From positions 1 through 40,033 of the forward strand of contig CANNDT010000037.1 of NCBI GenBank assembly GCA_947503365.1: a stretch of 40,033 nucleotides of DNA, in the 5' to 3' direction. Position numbers and translations under genes: made by a program. Below the pieces are notes generated by a model, which saw only the letters and a list, made by a program, of their open reading frames with translations, ran no database searches and was not told the origin of the DNA. Positions 18,507 through 28,117 of the stretch are shown one piece after another. Position 1 is the first letter of the stretch; the number at the start of each line of letters is the position of its first letter. Source of the DNA: CANNDT01 sp945876205. Its GTDB lineage: Bacteria; Acidobacteriota; Vicinamibacteria; Vicinamibacterales; UBA2999.

Positions 18507-19647
18507 GCCGGCCGTAGTTCCCATGCCCATCACGCACGACATGCCCGTCGCCCCCGCTCCCGTCGCGACGCCACGCACGGCGCGCGTCGCCATCATCCGG
18601 ACCCGTCCGGAGACGGTGCTCGAGGACTATGCGCGGGTGATGGAACTCGCCGGCTACCGCGACACGCTGTCGCGCGACCGCGACACCCTCCTCAAGCTCA
18701 ATCTCTCCTGGACCAAGTACTTCCCGTCGTGCTCCTCGCAGCCATGGCAGGTCGACGGCGTGATCGGCAAGATGCTGGCCGATGGCTTCGCCCGCGAGCG
18801 CCTGATCCCGATCGAGAACAAGACCGTCGTGACCAACCCTCGCGAAGGCTGCCGCAACAACCGCTGGGAGCCGGTGCTCCAGCGTCACGGGCTGACCTTT
18901 ACGCCGCTCCCCGAAGTGGACTGGCAGGTCTATCAGTTCAAGAGCCCGTTGCTCAAGCTGAACGACATCTTTCCCGAGGGGATCCAGATCCCGGCGATCA
19001 ACCCGGGACGGCAGATCCTCCACCTGCCGACGATGAAGACGCATGGCCACGCGGTCATGACCGGCTCGGTGAAGAACTCCTTCGGCGGGTTGCTGCGCGA
19101 GGTCCGGCACTACGCGCACAAATACATGCACGAGGTGCTCGTCGATCTGCTCTACATGCAGCGGGAGCTGCACCCGGCGGTGTTCACGGTGATGGACGGC
19201 ACCATCGCCGGCGACGGCGCGGGGCCGCGTACGATGATCCCGCGCGTGAAGAACCTGATCCTCGCCGCCTCGGACTCGGTGGCCATCGATGCCACCGCGG
19301 CGAGGCTGATGGGGTTCGACCCGCTTTCCATCCCGTTTCTGCGCATGGCGCATGAGCGGGGACTCGGCATCGCCGACCCGAAGGAGATCGAACTGGTCGG
19401 CGACGACGTCTCGAACGAGAACTTCGGGTTCAAGACGAGCCGGTCTCTGGTCATCTGGGGTGACCAGATGATCCGCAAGGGCTTCCTGCGGCCGCTGGAG
19501 CGCGTGCTGCTCCATTCGCCGTTGATGGTCTGGGCCCCCTTTGCCTCGAACGTCTATCACGACATGATGTGGTACCCCACGGTCGGGCAGTCGCGGATCC
19601 GCGACTTCATGCGCACCGAGTGGGGCACGCTGTTTAAGCGGTACTAA
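18424..19647 (+). CDS. DUF362-domain protein, in frame with the displaced UbiA C-terminus
   Basis: The frame encodes 407 residues from ATG 18424. Residues 1-30 are the lost C-terminal helix of the upstream prenyltransferase. From about residue 50 on (RVAIIRTRPETVLEDY) it is a DUF362-type protein, with conserved-looking stretches LKLNLSWTKYFP, LHLPTMKTHGHAVMTGSVKN and VMDGTIAGDGAGP. DUF362 proteins are of uncertain function; some carry ferredoxin domains, none is seen here. The true start is uncertain: 18523 or 18541 are alternative ATGs without ribosome sites. With the frameshift repaired, 17556-19647 would be one 696-residue UbiA-DUF362 fusion. The next gene starts 4 nt after its TAA. Confidence 0.72.
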   Translation: MLVSDRPLLACGGLWTVSVILLLYFPARPAVVPMPITHDMPVAPAPVATPRTARVAIIRTRPETVLEDYARVMELAGYRDTLSRDRDTLLKLNLSWTKYFPSCSSQPWQVDGVIGKMLADGFARERLIPIENKTVVTNPREGCRNNRWEPVLQRHGLTFTPLPEVDWQVYQFKSPLLKLNDIFPEGIQIPAINPGRQILHLPTMKTHGHAVMTGSVKNSFGGLLREVRHYAHKYMHEVLVDLLYMQRELHPAVFTVMDGTIAGDGAGPRTMIPRVKNLILAASDSVAIDATAARLMGFDPLSIPFLRMAHERGLGIADPKEIELVGDDVSNENFGFKTSRSLVIWGDQMIRKGFLRPLERVLLHSPLMVWAPFASNVYHDMMWYPTVGQSRIRDFMRTEWGTLFKRY

Positions 19648-19650
19648 TTA

Positions 19651-20937
19651 ATGGATCACAATCAGCAGGGCGGTGGCCAGGGCCGCCGCGGCAACTTTAA
19701 CCGCGGGCGACGCGGCCCGGATCGCCGGGGTAACGACCGGGGTCCGGATCGCCGCCAGCACAACCCGCCACCACCGGATCAGCCGCAGCGGTCGAGCGGC
19801 GACCAGGTCGACGTCGAGCAGATCATGCGCGACATCCGCGCCCGCATCGCGACTGGCCATGGCATCGAGCTGTCGAACCCGCAGATCCAGGAGCTCGCCG
19901 CGCGACGGCTCGAGGCGATCCTGGATCCGAGAACCGTCAAGCCGGGCTTGCTCGACCAGCTCCGCAAGAGCGCCGGCACGCCGGTACGCGAGCCCGAGGA
20001 TCACCCGGCCGATCCGGCCTTTTCGTTCAACGATTCGACCCTCTTCGAGACTCATCGCGGCCTGCTGCGGTTCATCCGTGCGGTGCTGAGGCCTCTCCTC
20101 ACGCTGTTCTTCAATCCAACGCCGCTCAGCAACGCGCTCAGCATTCAGTCGAAGCTGAATGCCGAGGCGGCCGCCCGTCAAGGCGAGATGGCCCGGCGGC
20201 AGGCGGAATGGAACGCCCTGCACTATGAGCTATTGCAACGGGTGGTGACGGAGACGGCACGAGTCAGCCTTGAACTCCAGAGCTTCGCACTCCGCGTCGA
20301 GTCGCTGGCAGGCAAGGTCGACTTCAATGAACGGCGGGTCCGCGGGATCGAAGGCGCGGCCCCTCAGCCGCACCAGCAGCGGCAGTCACGCCCGGCGGAC
20401 CGGGGACCGGTAGAGCGGGGTTCGGTGGACCGGAGTCCGGTGGACCGGAGCCCGGTGGAACGGGGTCCGGTGGAACGGGGCCCGGTGGAGAGCCACACGC
20501 CGACGTCTGCACCCGTGGCAGCGACGGTCGACACCGCTCCCGTCGCACCGGTCAGCAGGGACGCAACGGCGGATGTGCCGGCATCTCCAGATGGACAGCG
20601 CCGCCGCCGGCGGCGCCGGCGCGGACGGCGAAGCGGCGCGGGCACGAACGAGGGCGTCGTTGCGGCAAGCGCCGGGATCGGCGCCGCCGTCGACCAGGAC
20701 GCGGGAGACCTCGAGGACGGCCCGGACAGCCCTGAGGAGGAAGACGCTGAGCAGGCATCCGAGCCGATCCTGGTGAGCCAGGAGGCGACCGTGTCGGGAG
20801 CTGAGCCTGTCGCCACGGCGGCGGTTACCGCTCCCGACCAACGGCAGGACCTCCAGGCATCCGACCACGCGCCAGCCGAGCCGATCGCGCCAGCGTCGCC
20901 GGATGACCCGCCGGAACCCGGCCGCTCCGAATCGTGA
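19651..20937 (+). CDS. Arg-rich, low-complexity protein with helical core
   Basis: No known function. The 428-residue protein has four parts: a Gly/Arg/Pro-rich, RNA-binding-like N-terminus (GGGQGRRGNFNRGRRGPDRR, up to about 50); a helical core at 53-235, where VDVEQIMRDIRARIA resembles a helix found at the start of polysaccharide-cluster methyltransferases and glycosyltransferases and where a long Glu/Ala/Arg coiled-coil-like stretch occurs (about 165-230); a pentapeptide repeat (about 250-280); and an acidic tail preceded by QRRRRRRRRGRR. No signal peptide or membrane helix. It begins 4 nt after the DUF362 stop and its TGA overlaps the next GTG (GTGA). It may be a scaffold for the two downstream enzymes (inference). 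Confidence 0.75.
   Translation: MDHNQQGGGQGRRGNFNRGRRGPDRRGNDRGPDRRQHNPPPPDQPQRSSGDQVDVEQIMRDIRARIATGHGIELSNPQIQELAARRLEAILDPRTVKPGLLDQLRKSAGTPVREPEDHPADPAFSFNDSTLFETHRGLLRFIRAVLRPLLTLFFNPTPLSNALSIQSKLNAEAAARQGEMARRQAEWNALHYELLQRVVTETARVSLELQSFALRVESLAGKVDFNERRVRGIEGAAPQPHQQRQSRPADRGPVERGSVDRSPVDRSPVERGPVERGPVESHTPTSAPVAATVDTAPVAPVSRDATADVPASPDGQRRRRRRRRGRRSGAGTNEGVVAASAGIGAAVDQDAGDLEDGPDSPEEEDAEQASEPILVSQEATVSGAEPVATAAVTAPDQRQDLQASDHAPAEPIAPASPDDPPEPGRSES
20398..20490 (+). repeat. 15-bp tandem repeats coding a pentapeptide
   Basis: Six tandem units of 15 bp encode [D/E]R-[G/S]-[P/S]-V (DRGPV, ERGSV, DRSPV, DRSPV, ERGPV, ERGPV), plus a partial unit. Neighbouring units are nearly identical at the DNA level (CCGGTGGA... 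core), which suggests recent unit duplication. The copy number can change without altering the reading frame. Confidence 0.85.
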
Positions 20938-22235
20938 AGCTCGGCGTGGTCGTGCAGCGATACGGTGCCGACATCAATGGTGGCGCCGAGCTGCACGCGC
21001 GCTACATCGCCGAGCATCTCGCGCGTCATGCCGACGTCCGCGTGCTCACGACCTGCGCGCGGGACTACGTCTCCTGGCGCAACGAGCTCCCGCCGGGCGA
21101 GGAGGTCGTCAACGGTATTCCGGTGGAACGCTTTCCCGTCGCCCGGGAGCGGAATGAGCTCGACTTCGGCCGTCGATCAACGCACGTCTTTTCGCGAACG
21201 CACTCGCTGCATGACGAGCTGCAGTGGCTCGACAGCGAAGGACCGGCCAGCCCGGCGCTGCTGGCGCAGCTCAGGCGCTCGGTCCGGACATTCGATTTCG
21301 TGCTGTTCTTCAGCGTCAGATATCACCAGGCGTACCACGGCGCACGGGTGGCAGCGGACCGGGCAGTACTGGTTCCGACCGCTGAGCGTGACCCGTCGCT
21401 CGGGCTGGCGCTCTTTCAGCCGCTCTTCCGCGGCGTCCGCGCCATCATGTACAACTCTTACGAGGAGCGCGCATTGATACGGGCGGTGTCGGGCAACGAC
21501 CATGTGCCTGGCGTTGTTGTCGGCGTGGGATCGGAGATTCCTGATGACGTTGACGCGGCACGCGCGCGGCGGACGTTTGGCCTGGACGAACCGTTCGTCG
21601 TCTACGTCGGCCGCATCGATGCCAACAAGGGGTGCGCGGAGCTGTTCGACTTCTTCGCCCGCTATGTCCGCCGCAGCGGCCGGGCGATGAATCTCGTCCT
21701 GATTGGGACGCCGGTGCTCGACATCCCCGTGCATCCGCGGATCCGCCATCTCGGGTTCGTGAGCGACCAGGACAAGTTCGATACGATCGCGGCCGCCGAG
21801 GCGCTCATCGTGCCGTCGTACTACGAGAGCCTGTCGATGGCCGCGCTTGAAGCATGGGCGCTCGGGCGGCCGGTGGTGGCCAATGCCCACTGTGACGTCC
21901 TGCAGGGCCAGTGTCGGCGCAGCGATGGCGGTCTGTATTACGCGAACGCGGCCGAGTTCGGCGGCGCGCTCGACGCGCTCCTCGACAACCCTGAGCTCGC
22001 CGCACGCCTCGGGCGCAACGGACAGGCCTACTTCAGGGAACACTACGACTGGCCAGTGATCGAGCAGAAGTACATGGATATGTTTTCGCACCTCGCCGCT
22101 GAGTCACCGGCACACGCCATGGAGCCGCTTCCCGGCTGGCTGGCGCGCCGCTCCCGGACCCTTCCACCAGCAGCCGAGGTGGTCGACGGGTTGCCCTCGG
22201 GGGCCGTGCTTGAGCCGATCGGAGCCCGCGCGTGA
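20934..22235 (+). CDS. GT4-type glycosyltransferase (first of a tandem pair)
   Basis: A 433-residue GT-B enzyme. N-terminal Rossmann half: LGVVVQRYGADINGGAELHAR, with VLTTCARDYVSW. C-terminal nucleotide-sugar half: VVYVGRIDANKGCAELF and the EX7E motif in ESLSMAALE, followed by GRPVVA. This matches retaining glycosyltransferase family 4. Sugar and acceptor are unknown. The start is GTG at 20934 within a GTGA overlap. It is about 35 percent alike by eye to the next gene (shared LTTCARD and GAE/GGAE motifs), so the two probably arose by duplication. About 45 C-terminal residues are Pro/Ser-rich and not conserved. Confidence 0.92.
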   Translation: MKLGVVVQRYGADINGGAELHARYIAEHLARHADVRVLTTCARDYVSWRNELPPGEEVVNGIPVERFPVARERNELDFGRRSTHVFSRTHSLHDELQWLDSEGPASPALLAQLRRSVRTFDFVLFFSVRYHQAYHGARVAADRAVLVPTAERDPSLGLALFQPLFRGVRAIMYNSYEERALIRAVSGNDHVPGVVVGVGSEIPDDVDAARARRTFGLDEPFVVYVGRIDANKGCAELFDFFARYVRRSGRAMNLVLIGTPVLDIPVHPRIRHLGFVSDQDKFDTIAAAEALIVPSYYESLSMAALEAWALGRPVVANAHCDVLQGQCRRSDGGLYYANAAEFGGALDALLDNPELAARLGRNGQAYFREHYDWPVIEQKYMDMFSHLAAESPAHAMEPLPGWLARRSRTLPPAAEVVDGLPSGAVLEPIGARA

Positions 22236-23509
22236 GATTTGCTTTCATCAGCCCGCGGTACGGTGCGGAGATCTCCTCTGGAGCCGAACACGCGTGCCGG
22301 CTTCTCGCGGAGCAGGTTGCCGAGCGCCATGACGTCGACGTGCTCACCACCTGCGCGCGGGACCCGCACACCTGGAAGAATGACTATCCCGAGGGCGCCG
22401 ACAAGGTGCGAGGGGTCCTCGTGCGGCGCTTTCCCGTGACCCAGCCGCACGACCCTGCCGCATTCCTGCAGCTCTCGGAACGGCTCCAGTTCGACGCGCG
22501 CTCGCGGGCGGATCAGCTTGAATGGGTCCGGCGCCTCGGACCGTGGGCCCCGGGGCTCATCGAACATCTCAAGCGCCAGCACCGCACCTACGACGCCCTG
22601 GTGTTCTTCTCGCTCCACCACGCCACGACGGTGCATGGCCTGGGTGTGGCGCCGGAGCGCAGCATTCTGTTCCCGCACCTGCAGCTCACGCCGGCGCTGC
22701 GCTTCGAGTTGTGGGGCGAGCTGCTGCAGACCACACGCGCCCTCGGCTATGTTTCCGATGCCGAGCGGCGGTTGATCAAGGGGTTCGTTCGCGTGACGCC
22801 TTCGTTCGAAGAGACCGTTGGCATCGGCATCGAGGCAGCGCAGCAGGAGACGTATCCGCGCCACCAGCAGGATCCCGCGGATGCGCCGGTTCGCGACGAC
22901 GAGGCGCCGGCCGACGCCGATGCTGAGGCGATCGAGGAAACGGAGTACCTCGGCGGACGCGGCATCCCGTTCCGCCGCCGGCACCGGCTCTACGGACCCA
23001 TCGCCCTCTACGGCGGCCGGGTCGAACCCGACAACGGATGCGAGGAGATGCTGGAGTACTTCGACGGCTACGCCGCGGCCGATGGCGACACGGCGCTGGT
23101 CTTAATGGGCGTCAAGATGATGAAAGTACCGGAGGAGCCTTACATCCGGATGGCCGGTGTCCTTCCCGAGCGCGAGCGGATGATCGCCTACGAAGCGTCG
23201 GACGTCACCATTGCGCCGGCATCGGACGACCTGCTGTCGCAGCCCCTGCTCGAAAGCCTGGCCGTCGGCACGCCGGTCCTCGCCTCTGCCCGCAACGAGG
23301 CCGCGGTCGAGCATTGCCGCCGGGCGAACGCGGGGCTGTACTACGGCAACCGGGAAGAGTTCGCCGAAGGGCTCCGCACGCTGATGACGAACACGCGCCT
23401 GCGTGAGCGGCTGGGTGAGAACGGCCGCACCTACGTGCGGCAGCACTATCGGTGGGAGGCGGTCGCCGGCCGCTTCGACCGGCTGGTCACCCGCGTTCGA
23501 CGCGCCTGA
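22232..23509 (+). CDS. GT4-type glycosyltransferase (second of a tandem pair)
   Basis: A 425-residue paralogue of the preceding gene: FAFISPRYGAEISSGAEHACR at the N-terminus, VLTTCARDPHTWKN, and YGGRVEPDNGCEEMLEYF opening the second half. Between the halves it carries an acidic, Asp/Ala-rich insert (about 210-240, RDDEAPADADAEAIEE) absent from the first copy. The EX7E position reads DLLSQPLLE, so the first Glu is Asp. The start is GTG at 22232 in a GTGA overlap. It ends directly against the convergent regulator gene (0-nt gap). Likely sugar-transfer partner of the first enzyme; an inactive or altered role is possible because of the Glu-to-Asp change. Confidence 0.88.
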   Translation: MRFAFISPRYGAEISSGAEHACRLLAEQVAERHDVDVLTTCARDPHTWKNDYPEGADKVRGVLVRRFPVTQPHDPAAFLQLSERLQFDARSRADQLEWVRRLGPWAPGLIEHLKRQHRTYDALVFFSLHHATTVHGLGVAPERSILFPHLQLTPALRFELWGELLQTTRALGYVSDAERRLIKGFVRVTPSFEETVGIGIEAAQQETYPRHQQDPADAPVRDDEAPADADAEAIEETEYLGGRGIPFRRRHRLYGPIALYGGRVEPDNGCEEMLEYFDGYAAADGDTALVLMGVKMMKVPEEPYIRMAGVLPERERMIAYEASDVTIAPASDDLLSQPLLESLAVGTPVLASARNEAAVEHCRRANAGLYYGNREEFAEGLRTLMTNTRLRERLGENGRTYVRQHYRWEAVAGRFDRLVTRVRRA

Positions 23510-24996
<1,487 letters not shown>

Positions 24997-25000
<4 letters not shown>

Positions 25001-28000
25001 TGCTGTGCTGCCCGCGCCGCCCGCTCGGCTGGAGCCGGCGGAAACGCGAGGATGAATCGCGTGCCCTGGCCTAGTCCGCTCTCGCAGTCGATCGAGCCGT
25101 CATGCTCCCTGACGATTCCGTAGGTAATCGAGAGGCCGAGGCCGGTGCCCTGCCCGATCGCCTTGGTCGTGAAGAACGGGTCGTAGATACGCGCCAGGTA
25201 CTCGCTCGGGATTCCCGACCCGGTGTCCGCGACCTCCGCGATCCCCTGCTCCCGGTCGGTGCGCGTCGAGATCGATAGCCAGCCGCCCTTCGGCATGGCG
25301 TCCTTCGCGTTCAGAAACAGGTTCAGGAACACCTGCTGCAGCTTGTGCTCGATGCCCAGCACGATCACCGGCTGCGCGCTCAGCTCGCGGCGCACCGTGA
25401 TCCGATGAAGCTCGAACTGGTGTTCGAGCAGTGACAGCACATCAGTGATGGTCGTGTTGAGGTCGACCGGCGCCAGGTCGCTGGCCCCGCTCCCGGCCGG
25501 ACGGGAAAGGTTGAGCAGTCCGTTGACGATCTTGGCGGCGCGGAACGTCTGCCGCTCGATCTTCTCGAGCAGTCGGGTCTTCGGGTCAGCGGGGTCCGCG
25601 CCTTCCAGCAGCATCTGCGTGAAGCTGGAGATGCCGGTCAGCGGCGTATTCACTTCGTGGGCGACGCCCGCGGCAAGCAACCCGATCGACGCCATCTTTT
25701 CCGAGATCTGCAGCTGTTCCTCGAGCTGCACCCGCTCCGTCGTGTCCTCGACAATGACGATCGTGCCGACCGTGGTCATGCTGATGTCGTCGGACGCGCG
25801 CAGTGGCACGACCGCCGCGCTCACGATCAACGTTCGCCCGTCGGCGGCGCCGCGCCCGTTCAGCGGCAGCCGTGACAGCGTCGCGCCTCCAGGCGTGTCG
25901 CGCCGCGCGGCCCGGAGCGCCTCGATGAACTTGGAATCAAACACGTCATCGAGTGTGCGGCCAACCGCGTCGTCACGGGTGACGCCGTACAACTGCTGCA
26001 GCGCGTTGTTCCACCGGAGAATCCGATCGTTGAGGTCGACCACGAGGAGACCATCGTCGAGCGACTCGAGGATGTTCTCGTTGAAGGTCCGCAACCGATC
26101 CAGCTCCTGTGCCTTGACGTTCAACTGGCGGTAGAGGCGCGCGTTCTCGAGCGCCGTCGCGATCTGGCCGGCGACCGCGCCCAGCAGCTCCATGTCTTCG
26201 CTGTTGAGCGGCTCGCCCGTATCTTTCCGCCCGAGGACGAGGACCGCAATGGTGCCCTCCTTGGCAAGGCAGGGCACGAAGTAGTATAGGCCGGCGTCGC
26301 GCCAGAACTCGATCTCTTCCACTGCGAAACGGCTCACCGCCATCGGATCATCGAGTGCGACGGTGTGCCCGTTGACCAGCCTGGAACCGATGCCCGACAA
26401 CTTCGGCAGCGCCGGGGGGTAGGTGTCGCCAAAGCCCGACGCGCGAACGGAGCCGAAGTGCGGTGCGGCCTCGTCCTCGAGCATGAGCGCCATCCGGTCG
26501 ACGAGCAAGGTCTCGACGACGCGGGACACCAGCCGCTCAGCGAGCCGGTTGAGGTCAAGGTCGCTGTTCAGATCGCGCGCGAAGCCGACCAGCGCGCGGC
26601 GGTAGTCGTACCGGTCGCGGTAAAACGCCCGGTCGAGGACGTTCTGAACCGCTTCTTTCACGGGCGGCGCCAGGAGCAGTGCCACCAGCGTCGCGAGCAC
26701 CGCGATGATCCAGTTGTGCCCGGCGTTGCCGCGAAGGAACACCCGCTCGACGCTCTGCAGCAGGACCGCGTAAATGGCGACGATCGCCAGCAGCGCCGCC
26801 GCGTAGACCAGCGCGCGCTTGACGATGACCTCGATATCCATCAGCCGGTAGCGGACGATGGCCGAGGCGTAGGCGAGCGGGATCAGACTGAGCGGGATGA
26901 CGAAGAGCTGCATCGGCAGCGAGGGTTCGACGCCGATCGAGTAGGGCAGCGCGTAGCCGAACGCGAACGGCGCGGCACCGAGGGCGGTCCCCCAGGCGAT
27001 CCACCGCAGCTGGCGGCGCCCGGTGATGGAACGAACCTCCGTCAACGCCCGCGCCAGCGCGGCGAGGCCGCCTAGCAGGCAGGCGCCGAGGTACGCCAAC
27101 TCGAGGCGATCCAGCGTCTCGATGACGCGGATAAAGGCTGGGGCGTTGATGCCGCTCCGCGCGACCGCGACGATTCGCGCGGCGCACAGCACGGCCGCCG
27201 GCACATAGAGGAGCGGAATCACCACGCGACCGACCGCACCCGCCGTCCAGCGGCGGGCCCGTTCCGGGAACACGAGCGTGAAGTGGAGAAAGAGGGGAGG
27301 CAGGAGGAGCGTCGCCGCGGCGTCACCCCAGTAGAAAATCCAATCGAGGCGATCAAGGCGACCGCTGAATGAGAACGTGAACAGCGCGAAAAACGCCACC
27401 GACAGCCAGAAGAAGTGCAGCGTCGCCTGATCGCGCGGCCGGCGCAACCGCACGGCGCCGCCGACGACCAGCGTGAAAATGCCAACTCCCGCGAGCAGGA
27501 AGTACAGCACCCCCGAAGCGTTGGGCACCGGCGCGATGCGGACATCGACCACTTCCCGCGTCCCGAGCCGGAGCACTGTGTAGCGGACGCTCGTGCCGAC
27601 GTCCTCACGGTGCAGCGCCTCGACGACATCCTCGACCTCCTGGACCGGCTGATCGTCGATCGCCAGGAGAAGGTCGCCCGGTTTCAGTCCGACAGCGGCA
27701 GCCGGCGTCCGCGGAGCAATCTCCGCAGCCACGACGCCTTCAGAGCGGAGGGTCCACAGCACCCCATCTTCCACCTCGTCCCATGTGGCCAGGGCCGCGA
27801 CGTTCGCGAGGCCAAGGCATAGGAGCGCCGAGACGACGGCCACCGGCAGGGCCGGTCGCCACCATCGCAGCCAGGCCGACGCCCCGGTGGAGGTGTTCGA
27901 AGTGTTCACTTTTCGCGGAAAACGGCCAGAAATACGGCGTCCGGACTGGGCCGTCGGAGCAAACGATATACCACCGACGGACTGGTCGTCTCGCGTGTAA

Positions 28001-28005
28001 ACCAC
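24997..28005 (-). CDS. PDZ-7TM-GAF-PAS sensor histidine kinase
   Basis: A large 1002-residue kinase. Order of parts: a first membrane helix (about 50-72), a PDZ domain (about 85-160, IAPRTPAAAVGLKPGDLLLA), a multi-helix membrane module (about 165-440), a GAF domain (about 465-620), PAS (about 640-760), a HisKA dimerisation box with His783 (AAGVAHEVNTPLTG) and HATPase with N, G1 and G2 boxes (LFLNAKDAM, DTGSGIP, GTGLGL). The PDZ should lie outside the cytoplasm, between the first helix and the others. Signal unknown. The GTG at 28005 is the longest start; a GTG at about 27909 (NTSNTSTG) is an alternative; neither has a good ribosome site. It overlaps the NtrC-type gene in a GTGA junction. Confidence 0.9.
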
Positions 28006-28026
28006 TGGAGAATAAGAAACTTAAGA

Positions 28027-28039
28027 GTGATCTTATCAC
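28027..28039 (-). promoter_or_regulatory. Extended -10 promoter with inverted repeat, kinase gene
   Basis: Minus strand: TGA-TAAGAT (28038-28030), an extended -10, about 18 nt before the GTG. TTGGAT at 28060-28055 could serve as a loose -35. The same bases form a dyad, GTGAT-CTT-ATCAC (28027-28039), that would place a regulator across the -10. Confidence 0.4.
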
Positions 28040-28117
28040 CGATATTTGCGCGGAATCCAAGCAACGGGAGAACCCATCCAATCTTTCGGATGACGGTTCG
28101 ACTGGCGGGAGGTGTGG

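Noticed and set aside
18271..19560. 429-codon minus-strand open frame opposite the DUF362 gene
   Set aside because: Antisense shadow; the plus strand encodes a conserved-looking protein.
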